Below are positions 8,879 to 18,160 of a stretch of 64,000 bases of DNA, in pieces (within the stretch, counting starts at the first letter, position 1; every line of letters begins with the position of its first letter). The notes under the pieces were generated by a model. It was not told where the DNA came from. It ran no database searches and worked only from the letters and a program-made list of their open reading frames with translations. Position numbers and translations under genes: made by a program. The stretch comes from Actinomyces gaoshouyii (lineage in GTDB: Bacteria > Actinomycetota > Actinomycetes > Actinomycetales > Actinomycetaceae), in assembly GCF_002072175.1 (NCBI RefSeq), contig NZ_MVIV01000004.1, positions 1 to 64,000 of the forward strand. The letters run 5' to 3'.

Positions 8879-9727
8879 CTAGTCGCCCGCCACGAAGGAG
8901 CGGACACAGGCGGCTGCCTCGTGAGGCGCCTCCGACAGGATCAGGTGCGTGGTGCCGGGGAAGTCGTCGGCCAATGCGAAGCCGCCGGTGACGTGCGCAC
9001 GTATGTAATCGGTGTTCACCGTCGAGTACAGTGGGATCTCGGGCATCAGGTACAGAAAAGGAACGTCAATCCGCTTCATCGCCGGGCGCTGGTCGGTGCG
9101 GAACAGCGAGTACCACAAGCCGGCGAAGGTGAGCGGGTCGAGCGACTCGCGCATCGCCTCGATGGCGGCTTCCTCCTGGTCGGCCGGCAGGTTCCGCAGC
9201 TTCGGGTTCATGAGGTTCTTGGCGATGTACCACGAACCGTAGCCGCTGTCGTCGAACATATGGTCGAGATCGCGGTGGAAGTCCTCGTCGGTCCACTCCC
9301 CTCTGCCGATGCCGCCCCTCCAACCGTCATTGCGCAAGTACGGCGACATGTCGGCCGCGACGATGCGCCGTAGACGCCCCGTCCCGTACTGGGCCACGTA
9401 ACTGAAGATGGCTGCCGCCCCCATGGAATGGCCGATGGCCGTGACGCTGTCCAGGCGGAGCTGCTCAATGACGTCGGCCAGGTCCTGCCCGAGAGTACGC
9501 ACGTTCAGGTGCATGCGGGCGCGGTCGGAGTCGGCGTGCCCGCGCTGGTCGTAGAAGACCACGCGATGGTCCTGATTCAGATCGTCGATGAAGTCGGCTA
9601 GGTCGTAGTGGGAAGAGCCCAGGCCGTGGATCACCAGGAGCGTCTCCTCCTTCGCCCGCCGTGATTCCTTGGCGGGCAGGTCCTCATAGTAAAGACCGGT
9701 GCCGTCCTGCGTGATGATGTGCGCCAT
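8879..9727 (-). CDS. Alpha/beta hydrolase
   Basis: Serine hydrolase of the alpha/beta fold, 282 residues. The oxyanion segment LLVIHGLGSSHYDLADFI, the strand VVFYDQRGHADSD and the nucleophile elbow GHSMGA (Ser101) are all present; a His in PGTTHLIL near the C-terminus should complete the triad. The sequence resembles the esterase/epoxide-hydrolase-like group, but no substrate can be named. GAGGAAG lies four bases before the ATG. Composition is slightly less GC-rich than its neighbours. Confidence 0.82.
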   Translation of the reverse strand: MAHIITQDGTGLYYEDLPAKESRRAKEETLLVIHGLGSSHYDLADFIDDLNQDHRVVFYDQRGHADSDRARMHLNVRTLGQDLADVIEQLRLDSVTAIGHSMGAAAIFSYVAQYGTGRLRRIVAADMSPYLRNDGWRGGIGRGEWTDEDFHRDLDHMFDDSGYGSWYIAKNLMNPKLRNLPADQEEAAIEAMRESLDPLTFAGLWYSLFRTDQRPAMKRIDVPFLYLMPEIPLYSTVNTDYIRAHVTGGFALADDFPGTTHLILSEAPHEAAACVRSFVAGD

Positions 9728-10157
9728 GTTCTTCCTCTCGGGTATCGGGATTCAAGGGTGCTATTCACGGGACCGAGGGCACGGCCGTGCCGTTGCTGAG
9801 GGAATCAGCCGCCGGGCAGGGGATCGGCCTGCTGTTCTAGACCAATCCTGCGGAGGCGACCGATGCGGCATGATTATACGCCTGGGTCACCGGCCCTTCA
9901 CGGTCCGCGATGCGGTTGGGGCTTGATCTCCTTTGGTCGTGGGGCGGTGCGGTGGGGGTGTTGCGCGGACCCGGTGAGCTGATGCGCGGGTGCTCTTGGT
10001 TCCGGTGGGGCCGGCCGCGGTGCGGGGCCGATGCCCCGGCCCCAGATGAACCGGCTGCGGGCTCCGGCGCCAGGTGGCGAATATACTATACGCCCAGGCC
10101 AAGCAGCCTCCGGCGCTCAGAGCTCGATCTGGTGGTCGTGGGCCTACGCTTGGAGGC
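9728..10157 (+). promoter_or_regulatory. Intergenic region with promoters for the pafB-like gene
   Basis: This 430-base gap holds no convincing gene. A strong -10, TATACT at 10082-10087, sits about 70 bases before the next gene, and a second box, TACGCT at 10145-10150, ends seven bases before its ATG (leaderless pattern). A hairpin with GGGGCCGG (10007-10014) and CCGGCCCC (10036-10043) lies in between. TTATAC near 9873 is a further AT-rich spot. Confidence 0.5.
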
Positions 10158-11129
10158 ATGCCCACGACCGCCATCCCCGCCGAGGAACGGCAGATCAACC
10201 TCCTGCTCGCCCTGCGCGCCACCCGAACGGGCCTGACCGCCGCGCAGATCATCCGGGACGTGTCCGGCTACGACCATGCCGGCGGCGCCACCGCGACCCG
10301 CATGTTCGAGCGGGATAAGGACGCCCTGCGCGAGCTCGGCATCGTCATCCTCACCGAGGGCCCCGCCGACGCCGTCCGCTACCGTATCGACGACGCCGAC
10401 TACGCCCTGCCCGCCATCCACCTCGACTCCGCCCAGGCCGGCGCCATCGCCCTGGCCGCCTCCTCCTGGTCCGACGGCGCTCTGCCCGTTGCCGCCCGCC
10501 GGGCGCTCACCAAACTGCGCGCCGTCGCCGAGACGGTCAGCAGCGCCTTGCCGGACCTCACCGTCGACCTCGCCGGCCACGAGATCCCCCTGACGCTGCT
10601 GACCGCCATCGAGGAGCGCCGCGCCGTCGCCTTCGACTACGCCTCCTCCTCACCCGGCAGCTCCGGGGCCACGCGGACCCGTCGGGTCGAGCCCCACCGG
10701 ATCATCCGTCTCGAGGGCGCCTGGTACCTCGACGCCAGGGACCAGGACGCCGGCCAGCCCCGCAGATTCCGTCTTGCGCGCATCCTCGGCTCCATCACCC
10801 CCATCGGCCCCGCGGGCGCCTTCGAACCACCGCCCCCCACCTCCCCCGAGCCCAGGACCGCGCGGCTCGCCGTCATGCCCGGGAGGGCTCTCGGCCTGCG
10901 GGCCCGAGCACAAGATGCTCCGCCTGACGACGCGCCCGGCGAGCAGTGGCGGGGGCGCGATATCATCCGCGTCCCCTACGCCGATCCCTTCAGCTTCGCA
11001 GGCGCCCTGGCCGCGCTCGGCGACGCCGTCGTCGTCCTCGGACCCGCCGACCTGCGCGAGGCCGTCCTCGCGCACCTGCGCGGCGCGGCCCGACTCACGG
11101 CCGATGCCGTGACCGAGAAGGAGGACTGA
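10158..11129 (+). CDS. pafB: WYL-domain transcriptional regulator, PafB-like
   Basis: DNA-binding regulator of 323 residues: winged helix-turn-helix at the N-terminus (QINLLLALRATRTGLTAAQI), WYL domain around residues 150-230 and a C-terminal WCX extension. In mycobacteria the PafB-PafC pair activates the LexA-independent DNA-damage response. Followed after one base by a second WYL gene and then tatA-tatC-helY, the order of mycobacterial Rv2096c-Rv2092c, which is the main support for naming it. ATG 10158 is taken because the upstream frame is promoter DNA; GGAGG is only one base from it, too close to act. Confidence 0.85.
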   Translation: MPTTAIPAEERQINLLLALRATRTGLTAAQIIRDVSGYDHAGGATATRMFERDKDALRELGIVILTEGPADAVRYRIDDADYALPAIHLDSAQAGAIALAASSWSDGALPVAARRALTKLRAVAETVSSALPDLTVDLAGHEIPLTLLTAIEERRAVAFDYASSSPGSSGATRTRRVEPHRIIRLEGAWYLDARDQDAGQPRRFRLARILGSITPIGPAGAFEPPPPTSPEPRTARLAVMPGRALGLRARAQDAPPDDAPGEQWRGRDIIRVPYADPFSFAGALAALGDAVVVLGPADLREAVLAHLRGAARLTADAVTEKED

Positions 11130-11130
11130 C

Positions 11131-12183
11131 ATGGCCCGCACACCCGCCGCCGCACGCCTCGTCCGCCTCCTCGCCCTGCCCGCATGGGTCGCGCAGAACG
11201 ACGGCGCCACCATCGCCGAGGCCGCCGCCCATTTCGAGGTCGACGAGGACACGATCCGCCGCGATGTGGGCACCCTGTGGCTCTCCGGCCTGCCCGGCGG
11301 CCTGCACGACGACCTCGTCGACTTCTCCGCGACCGCCTGGGAGGTGGGCCGTCTCAGCCTCAGCCAGGCCCACGGCCTCGACCGCCCCGTGCGCCTCTCC
11401 CACGAGGAGGCCGTCTCCCTCCTCCTGTCCCTGAGGGTCCTGCGCGGCGTTCTCGGCGCCGACGCCGGGGCCGCCACCGCTCTGGGCGGCGCCGAGAGGG
11501 CGCTGGCCTCCCTGCTCGGCCCAGCGGCGCCCCCGCCCGATGACAACGCCCCCGACACGCCCGAGGCTCCCAACGAGCCGGATTCTCCCGGCGAGCCCGG
11601 TCCTGCCGGTCCCGACTCGGAGGCGGACCCCACCACGATCCTCGCCCAGGTGCGTCGCGCCCTCGACGAGGGGCGCAGACTCCACCTCTCCTACGTCTCG
11701 GCCACCGACGTCCCCTCCGAGCGCGACGTCGACCCCATCGCCCTGCACTCCGACGGCTCCACGCTCACCCTGACCGCCTGGTGCCTGACCGCCAGGGCCG
11801 AGCGGAGCTTCCGCTTCGATCGCATCCTGGCCGCAAGCGCCCTCGACACCCCGGGCGCCACCCACCGGAGGCGCCGCAGCCCTCAGGGACGCGACGCCGG
11901 GCATGATCGGGGCGCGATCGAGGCCCCCACGGCGGAGCTCATCCTCGAGCCCTCAGGTCGCTGGCTCATCGAGCAGCTGCCGCGCACCCGCGCCGAGATC
12001 CTCGACGACGGGGCCATCCGCGCCGTCGTCGAGGGGCGGGACTGGGACTGGCTGCGCGGCCTCGTCCTGTCCGCCGGGCGTCACCTGCGCTCCGTCGCCC
12101 CCGCGCACCTGGCCCGGAGCGCGAGCGAGGCCGCCCTCGCCGCGCTCGATGCTTACGCCGACGGTGGAAACCCCTCGGCCTGA
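11131..12183 (+). CDS. pafC: WYL-domain transcriptional regulator, PafC-like
   Basis: Partner of the preceding gene, 350 residues, starting one base after its stop and so translationally coupled. The N-terminal helix-turn-helix (HFEVDEDTIRRDVGTLWLSG) is followed by a Pro/Glu-rich linker at about 135-170 and a WYL-type domain (residues 170-250). PafB and PafC act as a heterodimer in mycobacteria, binding RecA-NDp promoters with sigma70 polymerase. No proteasome or Pup-ligase gene accompanies the pair here. Confidence 0.84.
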   Translation: MARTPAAARLVRLLALPAWVAQNDGATIAEAAAHFEVDEDTIRRDVGTLWLSGLPGGLHDDLVDFSATAWEVGRLSLSQAHGLDRPVRLSHEEAVSLLLSLRVLRGVLGADAGAATALGGAERALASLLGPAAPPPDDNAPDTPEAPNEPDSPGEPGPAGPDSEADPTTILAQVRRALDEGRRLHLSYVSATDVPSERDVDPIALHSDGSTLTLTAWCLTARAERSFRFDRILAASALDTPGATHRRRRSPQGRDAGHDRGAIEAPTAELILEPSGRWLIEQLPRTRAEILDDGAIRAVVEGRDWDWLRGLVLSAGRHLRSVAPAHLARSASEAALAALDAYADGGNPSA

Positions 12184-12218
12184 GCGAAGCGGTGAGCGGG
12201 GCTTCCACCCGGGCCCGC

Positions 12219-12224
12219 TACACT
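12219..12224 (+). promoter_or_regulatory. -10 box before tatA
   Basis: TACACT in GC-rich DNA 47 bases before the tatA ATG is a probable -10 element for a tatA-tatC transcript separate from the paf genes. Confidence 0.4.
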
Positions 12225-12270
12225 CGGGGGCGATCACATCGCGCATCGTCAAACGGAAGCAGGAATCATC

Positions 12271-12528
12271 ATGGGAGCCTTCAAGCCCTGGCACTGGATC
12301 GTGCTGCTCATCGTCATCCTCCTCGTCTTCGGGGCCGGCAAGCTGCCCGAGATCGCCTCGAGCCTCGGCCAGTCGATGAAGGTGTTCAAGAAGGAGGTCA
12401 AGGAGCTCCGCGAGGACGACGCCCCCGCGCAGATCCAGCAGCCCCAGCAGGGCACCTACTACACCCAGCCCACCCAGCCGGGCCAGGCCGCTCCCCAGCA
12501 GAACGCCGAGGGCGCCAACCAGCAGTAG
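12271..12528 (+). CDS. tatA: Sec-independent translocase subunit TatA
   Basis: Pore-forming component of the twin-arginine translocase, 85 residues. A single N-terminal membrane helix (WHWIVLLIVILLVF) is followed by the FG hinge (FGAGKLPEIASSLGQSMK), an amphipathic helix and a charged Gln/Pro-rich tail. It begins with MGAFKPW and has a GCAGGAA ribosome site. tatC follows 89 bases later. TatB is not in this cluster, as is common in actinobacteria. Confidence 0.95.
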   Translation: MGAFKPWHWIVLLIVILLVFGAGKLPEIASSLGQSMKVFKKEVKELREDDAPAQIQQPQQGTYYTQPTQPGQAAPQQNAEGANQQ

Positions 12529-12617
12529 AGCCCGACGCCCCGGAGCCCACCCACGGATCCGCCCGGATCAACGCCGCAACAGCGGCCAGACACACCCGCC
12601 GTCGCAGGAAGCAGCTC

Positions 12618-13481
12618 ATGGTCACCGTGCCCAAGGCCTCCAAGGCCCGCCGCAAGGACAACCCCGAGGCGCGCATGTCCATCGGGGATCACCTGCGCGA
12701 GCTGCGCAACCGCATCGTCATCTCGGTGATCGCGATCGTCGTCGGCTCGATCGTGGGCTACTTCGTCTACGACTCCGCCTTCGCCCTCATCACGCGTCCC
12801 ATCTCGCAGGCGAACGCCAAGGGCGCCAACCTGTCGCTCAACTTCGGCACGGTGCTGTCCTCCTTCGACATCCGCCTGCGCGTATCCATCTGGCTCGGCC
12901 TCATCCTCTCCTCGCCCATGTGGATCTACCAGTTCTGGGCGTTCGTCGGCCCGGGCCTGACGCGCAAGGAGAAGCGCTACGCCTGGCTGTACTGCGGCAT
13001 CGGCGCCCTACTGTTCCTGGCCGGTATCGCCCTGGGCATCTGGATCCTCCCGCACGCCATCGCCATCCTCACCGGCTTCATCCCGGCCGGAGCGACCACC
13101 GGGTTCATCGATGCCAGCCCCTACCTCTCCTTCGTCACACGGATCATCCTGGTCTTCGGCCTCACCTTCCTGCTTCCCGAGGTTCTCGTGGCGATCAATC
13201 AGTTGGGACTCGTCAAGGGCCGCACCCTCCTGCGCGGCTGGCGGTGGGCCGTGGTGGGCATTGTGGCGCTCATGGCCGTGGCCAACCCCCTGCCGGACCC
13301 CTGGTCCATGATCTTCATGTCCATCCCGATCATCGGCCTGTACTTCGGCGCCTGCGGTATCGCCATCCGCCACGACAAGCGCCTCGCCAAGCGCCGCGCG
13401 GCCCTCGATGCCGAGCTCGACGCCGCCCTGGCCCGCCCCTCACGATCCGCGATCGAGGCCGGGCCGGAATCGGCCTCCTGA
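12618..13481 (+). CDS. tatC: Sec-independent translocase subunit TatC
   Basis: Receptor subunit of the Tat translocase, which binds the twin-arginine signal. The 287-residue protein has six membrane helices; MSIGDHLRELRNRIVIS near residue 21 is the conserved cytoplasmic entry (HLxELRxR), and FWAFVGPGLTRKEKRY is the conserved first periplasmic/second cytoplasmic region. ATG 12618 follows AGGAAG; the longer open frame upstream runs through tatA in another phase. The charged C-terminal tail is longer than in E. coli. Confidence 0.95.
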   Translation: MVTVPKASKARRKDNPEARMSIGDHLRELRNRIVISVIAIVVGSIVGYFVYDSAFALITRPISQANAKGANLSLNFGTVLSSFDIRLRVSIWLGLILSSPMWIYQFWAFVGPGLTRKEKRYAWLYCGIGALLFLAGIALGIWILPHAIAILTGFIPAGATTGFIDASPYLSFVTRIILVFGLTFLLPEVLVAINQLGLVKGRTLLRGWRWAVVGIVALMAVANPLPDPWSMIFMSIPIIGLYFGACGIAIRHDKRLAKRRAALDAELDAALARPSRSAIEAGPESAS

Positions 13482-13493
13482 GCCGCGCGCCCG

Positions 13494-16457
13494 ATGCCGA
13501 TGACTCGGTCCCGCTGCTCGGACACCCCCGCCTCGCCCGCGGAGCGATACGCCGCCGACCGCCGCCGCCAGGCCGCCTCTCGCACCGAGCTCGCGGCCTT
13601 CGCCTCCGGGCTCGGCTTCGAGCTCGACGACTTCCAGGTCGCCGGCTGCCAGGCGCTCGAGCGCGATGAGGGCGTCCTCATCGCCGCCCCGACCGGCGCC
13701 GGCAAAACCGTCGTCGGGGAGTTCGCCGTCCACCTGGGACTGGCCAAGGGCCTCAAGACCTTCTACACCACGCCCATCAAGGCCCTGTCCAACCAGAAGT
13801 ACCTCGACCTGACGCGCCGCCACGGCGCCGAGCGCGTCGGCCTGCTCACCGGCGACACCTCGATCAACCCCCACGCCGACGTCATCGTCATGACCACCGA
13901 GGTCCTGCGCAACATGCTCTACTCGGGCTCACGGGACCTCGACCGCCTCGGCTACGTCGTCATGGACGAGGTCCACTACCTCGCCGACCGCTTTCGCGGC
14001 CCCGTATGGGAGGAGGTCATCATCCACCTCGCCCCCGAGGTGCGGGTGGTGTCCCTGTCCGCCACCGTCTCCAACGCGGAGGAGTTCGGGCAGTGGCTCG
14101 GCGAGGTGCGGGGTAGCACCACCGTCGTCGTCTCCGAGCACCGGCCCGTCCCGCTCACCCAGCACATGATCGTGGGTCGCAGGCTCCTGCCCCTGTACTC
14201 CTACAGCGAGGCCGCCCCGGGCGACGTCCGAGGCGATGACGGCGCCCCATCGTCGGAGCCCGCTCCGCCCCTCAACCCCGATCTCGTCAAGGCGGTGCGC
14301 GCCGCCCAGCGGGCCGCTGCGGCCGAGGGCGCCGCCTCGAAGAGCCGCGGCGGGGACGGCCCCCAGCCCTGGAAGCGCGGCGGCCGGGCCCCTCGGCGCG
14401 GCGCGGGGGGCGCCAGGCTGGAGCGCCTCCGCCCGCCCTCGCGCCTGACCGTCATCAGTGCCCTCGAGACGGCCGACCTCCTGCCCGCGATCGTCTTCGT
14501 GTTCTCCCGGGCGGGCTGCGAGGCAGCCGTCAGCCAGGCGATGGCCGGGGGAGTGGACCTGACTACTCGGGAGGAGGCCGAGCGCATCCGGGAGGTCATC
14601 GACCGCCGCACGGCCGGCATCCCCGCCACGGACCGGGGCGCCCTCGGCTTCCACTCATGGGCCTCGGCGCTGGAGCGAGGCGTGTCCGCGCACCACGCGG
14701 GCCTGCTCCCGGTGTTCAAGGAGACCGTTGAAGAGCTCTTCAGCGCCGGCCTCGTCAAGGTCGTCTACGCCACCGAGACCCTGGCACTCGGCATCAACAT
14801 GCCCGCGCGCACGGTCGTCCTGGAATCGCTGCGCAAGTGGAACGGCTCCGCGCATGTCACCCTCAGCCCCGGCGAGTACACGCAGCTCACCGGCCGCGCG
14901 GGGCGTCGCGGCATCGACACCGAGGGCCACGCGATCGTCCTGGCCGCCGACGACGTCGAGCCCTCCCTCGTCTCCTCACTGGCCTCCCGGCGCACCTACC
15001 CGCTCGTCTCCGCCTTCCGACCCACCTACAACATGGCGGTCAACCTGCTGGGCCGCACGAGCCGCGAGCGGGCACGGGAGATCCTGGAATCCTCCTTCGC
15101 CCAGTTCCAGGCCGACCGGGGCGTCGTCGAGCTCGCCGCGCAGGCCCGCCGCAAGCGCCACGGTCTGGAGGAGCTCGAGGCCCGGATGACCTGCCATCTC
15201 GGGGACTTCCGCGAGTACGCCGCCCTGCGCCAGGAGATCGCCGAAGCGGAAGCGGACCTGTCCTCCGAGCGCCGCTCAGCCCGGCGCGTCGAGGCAGGGC
15301 GATCCATGGCCTCGCTGCGTCGCGGCGACGTCGTCGTCTACCGCAAGGGGCGGCGCTCCCGGCACGCGGTGGTGCTCTCCGGCGGGGAGGACCGCTCCGG
15401 GGCCCCGGCGCTGACCGTCCTGGGGGAGGACGGGCGCGTGGTCACTCTCAGCCCGGACACCTTGCCCGACGGCGTCATGAGGCTCGGCTTTCTGCGCGTG
15501 GCCAGCAGTGCGGATATGCGCCGCCGTGAGCACCGTGACCGGCTCGTCGGGCGCCTCATCGACACCATCCGCTCAGGCACGCTCTCCGAGGCGCCCGCGC
15601 GCAAGCGCCGCCGCACCAGCCCCGCCCAGCGGCGCGGAGAGGCGGACGGCCGCGCCCAGGCGACCACCGCCGAGCGCATTGAGGACCTGCGGCGGCGCTT
15701 GCACACCCATCCGTGTCACGGCTGCCCGGACCGCGAGGAGCACGCCCGCGTGGGGCGCAAGTGGGCCAAGGCCCGCGCCGAGGCCGCCCGGATCATGTCC
15801 CGCATCGAGACCCGCACCGGCACGATCGCCCGGCTCTTCGACGCCGTCTGCGAGGTCCTCCTGCAACTGGGCTACCTCGAGCCCGCCGATGAGAGGTGCC
15901 CTGAGGGCGAGCTGCGGGTCACGAGCGCCGGGCGCCTCCTCGCCCGCGTCTACGCCGAGAGGGACCTCCTCATCACCGAGTGCCTGCGCTCCGGGCTCTG
16001 GGACGCCCTGGGGCCGGCCGATCTCGCCGGGGCGGTCTCTGCCTGCGTGTACGAGCCGCGCCTGAGCGCGCAGTCCCTGGGCCTGCCCGTCTCCCCGGGC
16101 AGCAGGCTGGGGCAAGTCCTGCGCGGGGAGCTGCGGGTCTCCCAGTCGATCAACGACCTGGAGGGCCTGGGGCGCATCGCCCACTCACCGGGCGCCGAGC
16201 CGGCCCTGGCCGGGGCCGTCGCCGCCTGGGCGCGGGGAGCCGAGCTGGCCGAGGTCCTCGACGCCACCGATATGACCGCCGGGGACTTCGTGCGCTGGGC
16301 CAAGCAGCTCCTCGACCTCCTGAGCCAGCTCGCCGGGCTCGTCCCCGAGCCGGGCGCGGACCCGCGCGACGCGGAGGCTCTCACCGCGCTGGCGCTCACC
16401 GCCGCCGAGGCGAGCCTCGACGTCGGCAGGGGGGTGGTCGCGTGGTCCGGGGTGTGA
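13494..16457 (+). CDS. helY: DEAD/DEAH-box RNA helicase (HelY, Ski2/Mtr4-like)
   Basis: Large ATP-dependent helicase of 987 residues related to Mtr4/Dob1. Walker A is APTGAGKT near residue 66, the DEVH box is in VVMDEVHYLADRF, SAT is in VVSLSATVS, and motif VI is in QLTGRAGRRG. A low-complexity Gly/Arg/Ser insert lies at about 235-310 between the RecA domains; the C-terminal half has the Dob1-type helical region with a Cys pair (HPCHGCPD). Its place after tatC is conserved in actinobacteria. Role in RNA decay or ribosome metabolism is inferred from the family. Confidence 0.92.
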   Translation: MPMTRSRCSDTPASPAERYAADRRRQAASRTELAAFASGLGFELDDFQVAGCQALERDEGVLIAAPTGAGKTVVGEFAVHLGLAKGLKTFYTTPIKALSNQKYLDLTRRHGAERVGLLTGDTSINPHADVIVMTTEVLRNMLYSGSRDLDRLGYVVMDEVHYLADRFRGPVWEEVIIHLAPEVRVVSLSATVSNAEEFGQWLGEVRGSTTVVVSEHRPVPLTQHMIVGRRLLPLYSYSEAAPGDVRGDDGAPSSEPAPPLNPDLVKAVRAAQRAAAAEGAASKSRGGDGPQPWKRGGRAPRRGAGGARLERLRPPSRLTVISALETADLLPAIVFVFSRAGCEAAVSQAMAGGVDLTTREEAERIREVIDRRTAGIPATDRGALGFHSWASALERGVSAHHAGLLPVFKETVEELFSAGLVKVVYATETLALGINMPARTVVLESLRKWNGSAHVTLSPGEYTQLTGRAGRRGIDTEGHAIVLAADDVEPSLVSSLASRRTYPLVSAFRPTYNMAVNLLGRTSRERAREILESSFAQFQADRGVVELAAQARRKRHGLEELEARMTCHLGDFREYAALRQEIAEAEADLSSERRSARRVEAGRSMASLRRGDVVVYRKGRRSRHAVVLSGGEDRSGAPALTVLGEDGRVVTLSPDTLPDGVMRLGFLRVASSADMRRREHRDRLVGRLIDTIRSGTLSEAPARKRRRTSPAQRRGEADGRAQATTAERIEDLRRRLHTHPCHGCPDREEHARVGRKWAKARAEAARIMSRIETRTGTIARLFDAVCEVLLQLGYLEPADERCPEGELRVTSAGRLLARVYAERDLLITECLRSGLWDALGPADLAGAVSACVYEPRLSAQSLGLPVSPGSRLGQVLRGELRVSQSINDLEGLGRIAHSPGAEPALAGAVAAWARGAELAEVLDATDMTAGDFVRWAKQLLDLLSQLAGLVPEPGADPRDAEALTALALTAAEASLDVGRGVVAWSGV

Positions 16458-18160
16458 GTACCGGCGCCGGCCCGGGCCGGGGAGAGCGCCTCGCCCGCTC
16501 GCTGCGGGGGATGATCCTGCCCACTGCCTGGGCGACCGTCTCGGGCCTGGCCCTCGCCTCCGCCTTCGCCCCGCTGGACTGGTGGTGGGCGGCGGCGATG
16601 GGCGTGGCCGGGCTCGGCGTCATTGCGCGCGGGCGGACGTGGGGGAGGAGCGCCTGGCTCGGCTTCGTCGTCGGACTGGCCTTCTTCGCCCCCCTTCTCC
16701 ACTTCACGGTGCCCGCCATGGGCAACGCCCTGGGCTGGGTGGCGCTGACGATCACCGAGGCCTCCTACCTCGCGCTGCTCGGCGCCGCCTGGTCCTGGGT
16801 GAGCAGGCTCGGGCCGCTCGACGACGGGCACGGAGAGGACGGCGGGACCATCTGGCGCGGCACCGCCGCCCGGGTGGCCGCCCTCGCAGCACTGTGGGCC
16901 GCCGTCGAGGAACTGAGGTCCTCCTGGCCCTGGGGAGGCTTCCCCTTCGGGCGCCTCGCCTTCGCCATGGCCGACTCTCCACTCCTGCCCCTGGCCTCCA
17001 TCGGAGGCGTCACCGGGCTCGGCCTGCTCGTCGCGCTTATCGGCGCCCTCCTGGCCGAGGCCGCCCGCGCCCTGCGCCACGGCGCCGGCCTGAGGGCGCT
17101 GACCGCCCTCATCGCCGCGGGGGCCGCCGCCGTCGCGCCGCTGGCCATCCACATGCCCTCCCAGGCCGAGTCCGGCGCCCTGCGGCTGGCCGCCGTCCAG
17201 GGCAGCGTCGCCGACGCGCAGGACTCCTACGCCCGCGCCCTGGAGGTCACCGGCAGGCACGCCGATGAGACCACCCGCCTCGCGGGCGAGATCGCCCCGG
17301 AGGCCGTCGACGCCGTCGTCTGGCCGGAGAACGCCGCCGACCTCGACCCGCGCGACCACTACGCGTCCGCGCGGCGCATCGACCGGGCCGCCCGGGCCAT
17401 CGGCGCCCCGATCCTCGTCGGAGCGGTCAAGTACGAGGACGACGCGCGCTACAACGACCTCCTCCTGTGGTCCCCGATCACGGGAGCGGGCCCGTACTAC
17501 CGCAAGCACCGTCCCGTGCCCTTCGCCGAGTACGTTCCCCTGCGCTCCTGGATCAGGAGGCTGACCACTCAGGTGGACCGCATCGGCGTCGACATGCTCC
17601 CCGGGACCGGCCCGACCACACTCGCCGTGCCATCGGCCTCCCAGGGGCGGGACGTGCCACTGGCCATCGGCATCTGCTTCGAGGTCGCCTACGACGATCT
17701 CCTGCGCGACGGCGTGCAGCGGGGAGGCGAGGCGATCATGATCCCCACGAACAACGCCAATTTCATCGGCACCTCGGAGATCGGCCAGCAGATCGCCCAG
17801 GGCCGGGTGCAGGCCGTCGCCCACGGCCGCGCCGTCCTCCAGGTCTCCACCACCGGCACCACCGCCGTCATCAGCCCGCGGGGTGTCATCGAGCAGGAGC
17901 TCCCCGACAATGAGCAGTCCTCGCTCGTAGCGGAGCTTCCGCTGCGGACTACGCTGACCATCGCCGACCGGCTGGGATACTGGCCCGCGCGTCTGGCGCT
18001 GATCGCTGGGGCGCTGCTCGCTATCACCGGTATGGTGTCCGCTGGACGACGGCACTGGGCCGCTCACGCCCCGCGTGGCGGATACCGGAAGCGACATCGC
18101 GCGTCAGGCTCGGTGCCCGGCACCGGGCGGTCATCGACCATACGGAGGAAGCGGACATGA
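16442..18160 (+). CDS. lnt: Apolipoprotein N-acyltransferase
   Basis: Membrane enzyme that adds the third acyl chain to lipoprotein N-termini. About 572 residues: six or so N-terminal helices, then a nitrilase domain with the triad Glu296 (VWPENAAD), Lys355 (YYRKHRPVPFAEY) and Cys412 (GICFEVAYDD), and a last helix near the C-terminus. GTG 16442 overlaps the end of helY and has a G-rich stretch in front; GTG 16454, overlapping the helY stop, is the alternative. The stop overlaps the ppm1 start as ATGA. In Mycobacterium tuberculosis the equivalents of these two genes are one fused protein. Confidence 0.92.
   Translation: MVRGVSTGAGPGRGERLARSLRGMILPTAWATVSGLALASAFAPLDWWWAAAMGVAGLGVIARGRTWGRSAWLGFVVGLAFFAPLLHFTVPAMGNALGWVALTITEASYLALLGAAWSWVSRLGPLDDGHGEDGGTIWRGTAARVAALAALWAAVEELRSSWPWGGFPFGRLAFAMADSPLLPLASIGGVTGLGLLVALIGALLAEAARALRHGAGLRALTALIAAGAAAVAPLAIHMPSQAESGALRLAAVQGSVADAQDSYARALEVTGRHADETTRLAGEIAPEAVDAVVWPENAADLDPRDHYASARRIDRAARAIGAPILVGAVKYEDDARYNDLLLWSPITGAGPYYRKHRPVPFAEYVPLRSWIRRLTTQVDRIGVDMLPGTGPTTLAVPSASQGRDVPLAIGICFEVAYDDLLRDGVQRGGEAIMIPTNNANFIGTSEIGQQIAQGRVQAVAHGRAVLQVSTTGTTAVISPRGVIEQELPDNEQSSLVAELPLRTTLTIADRLGYWPARLALIAGALLAITGMVSAGRRHWAAHAPRGGYRKRHRASGSVPGTGRSSTIRRKRT

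Noticed and set aside
9887-10252. 121-codon minus-strand frame in the gap before pafB
   Set aside because: Runs across the pafB promoters and start, Arg/Pro-rich without homology or a ribosome site.
15950-18097. 715-codon open frame on the minus strand
   Set aside because: Antisense to helY and lnt, whose motifs and coupling are clear; the product is low-complexity without homology.
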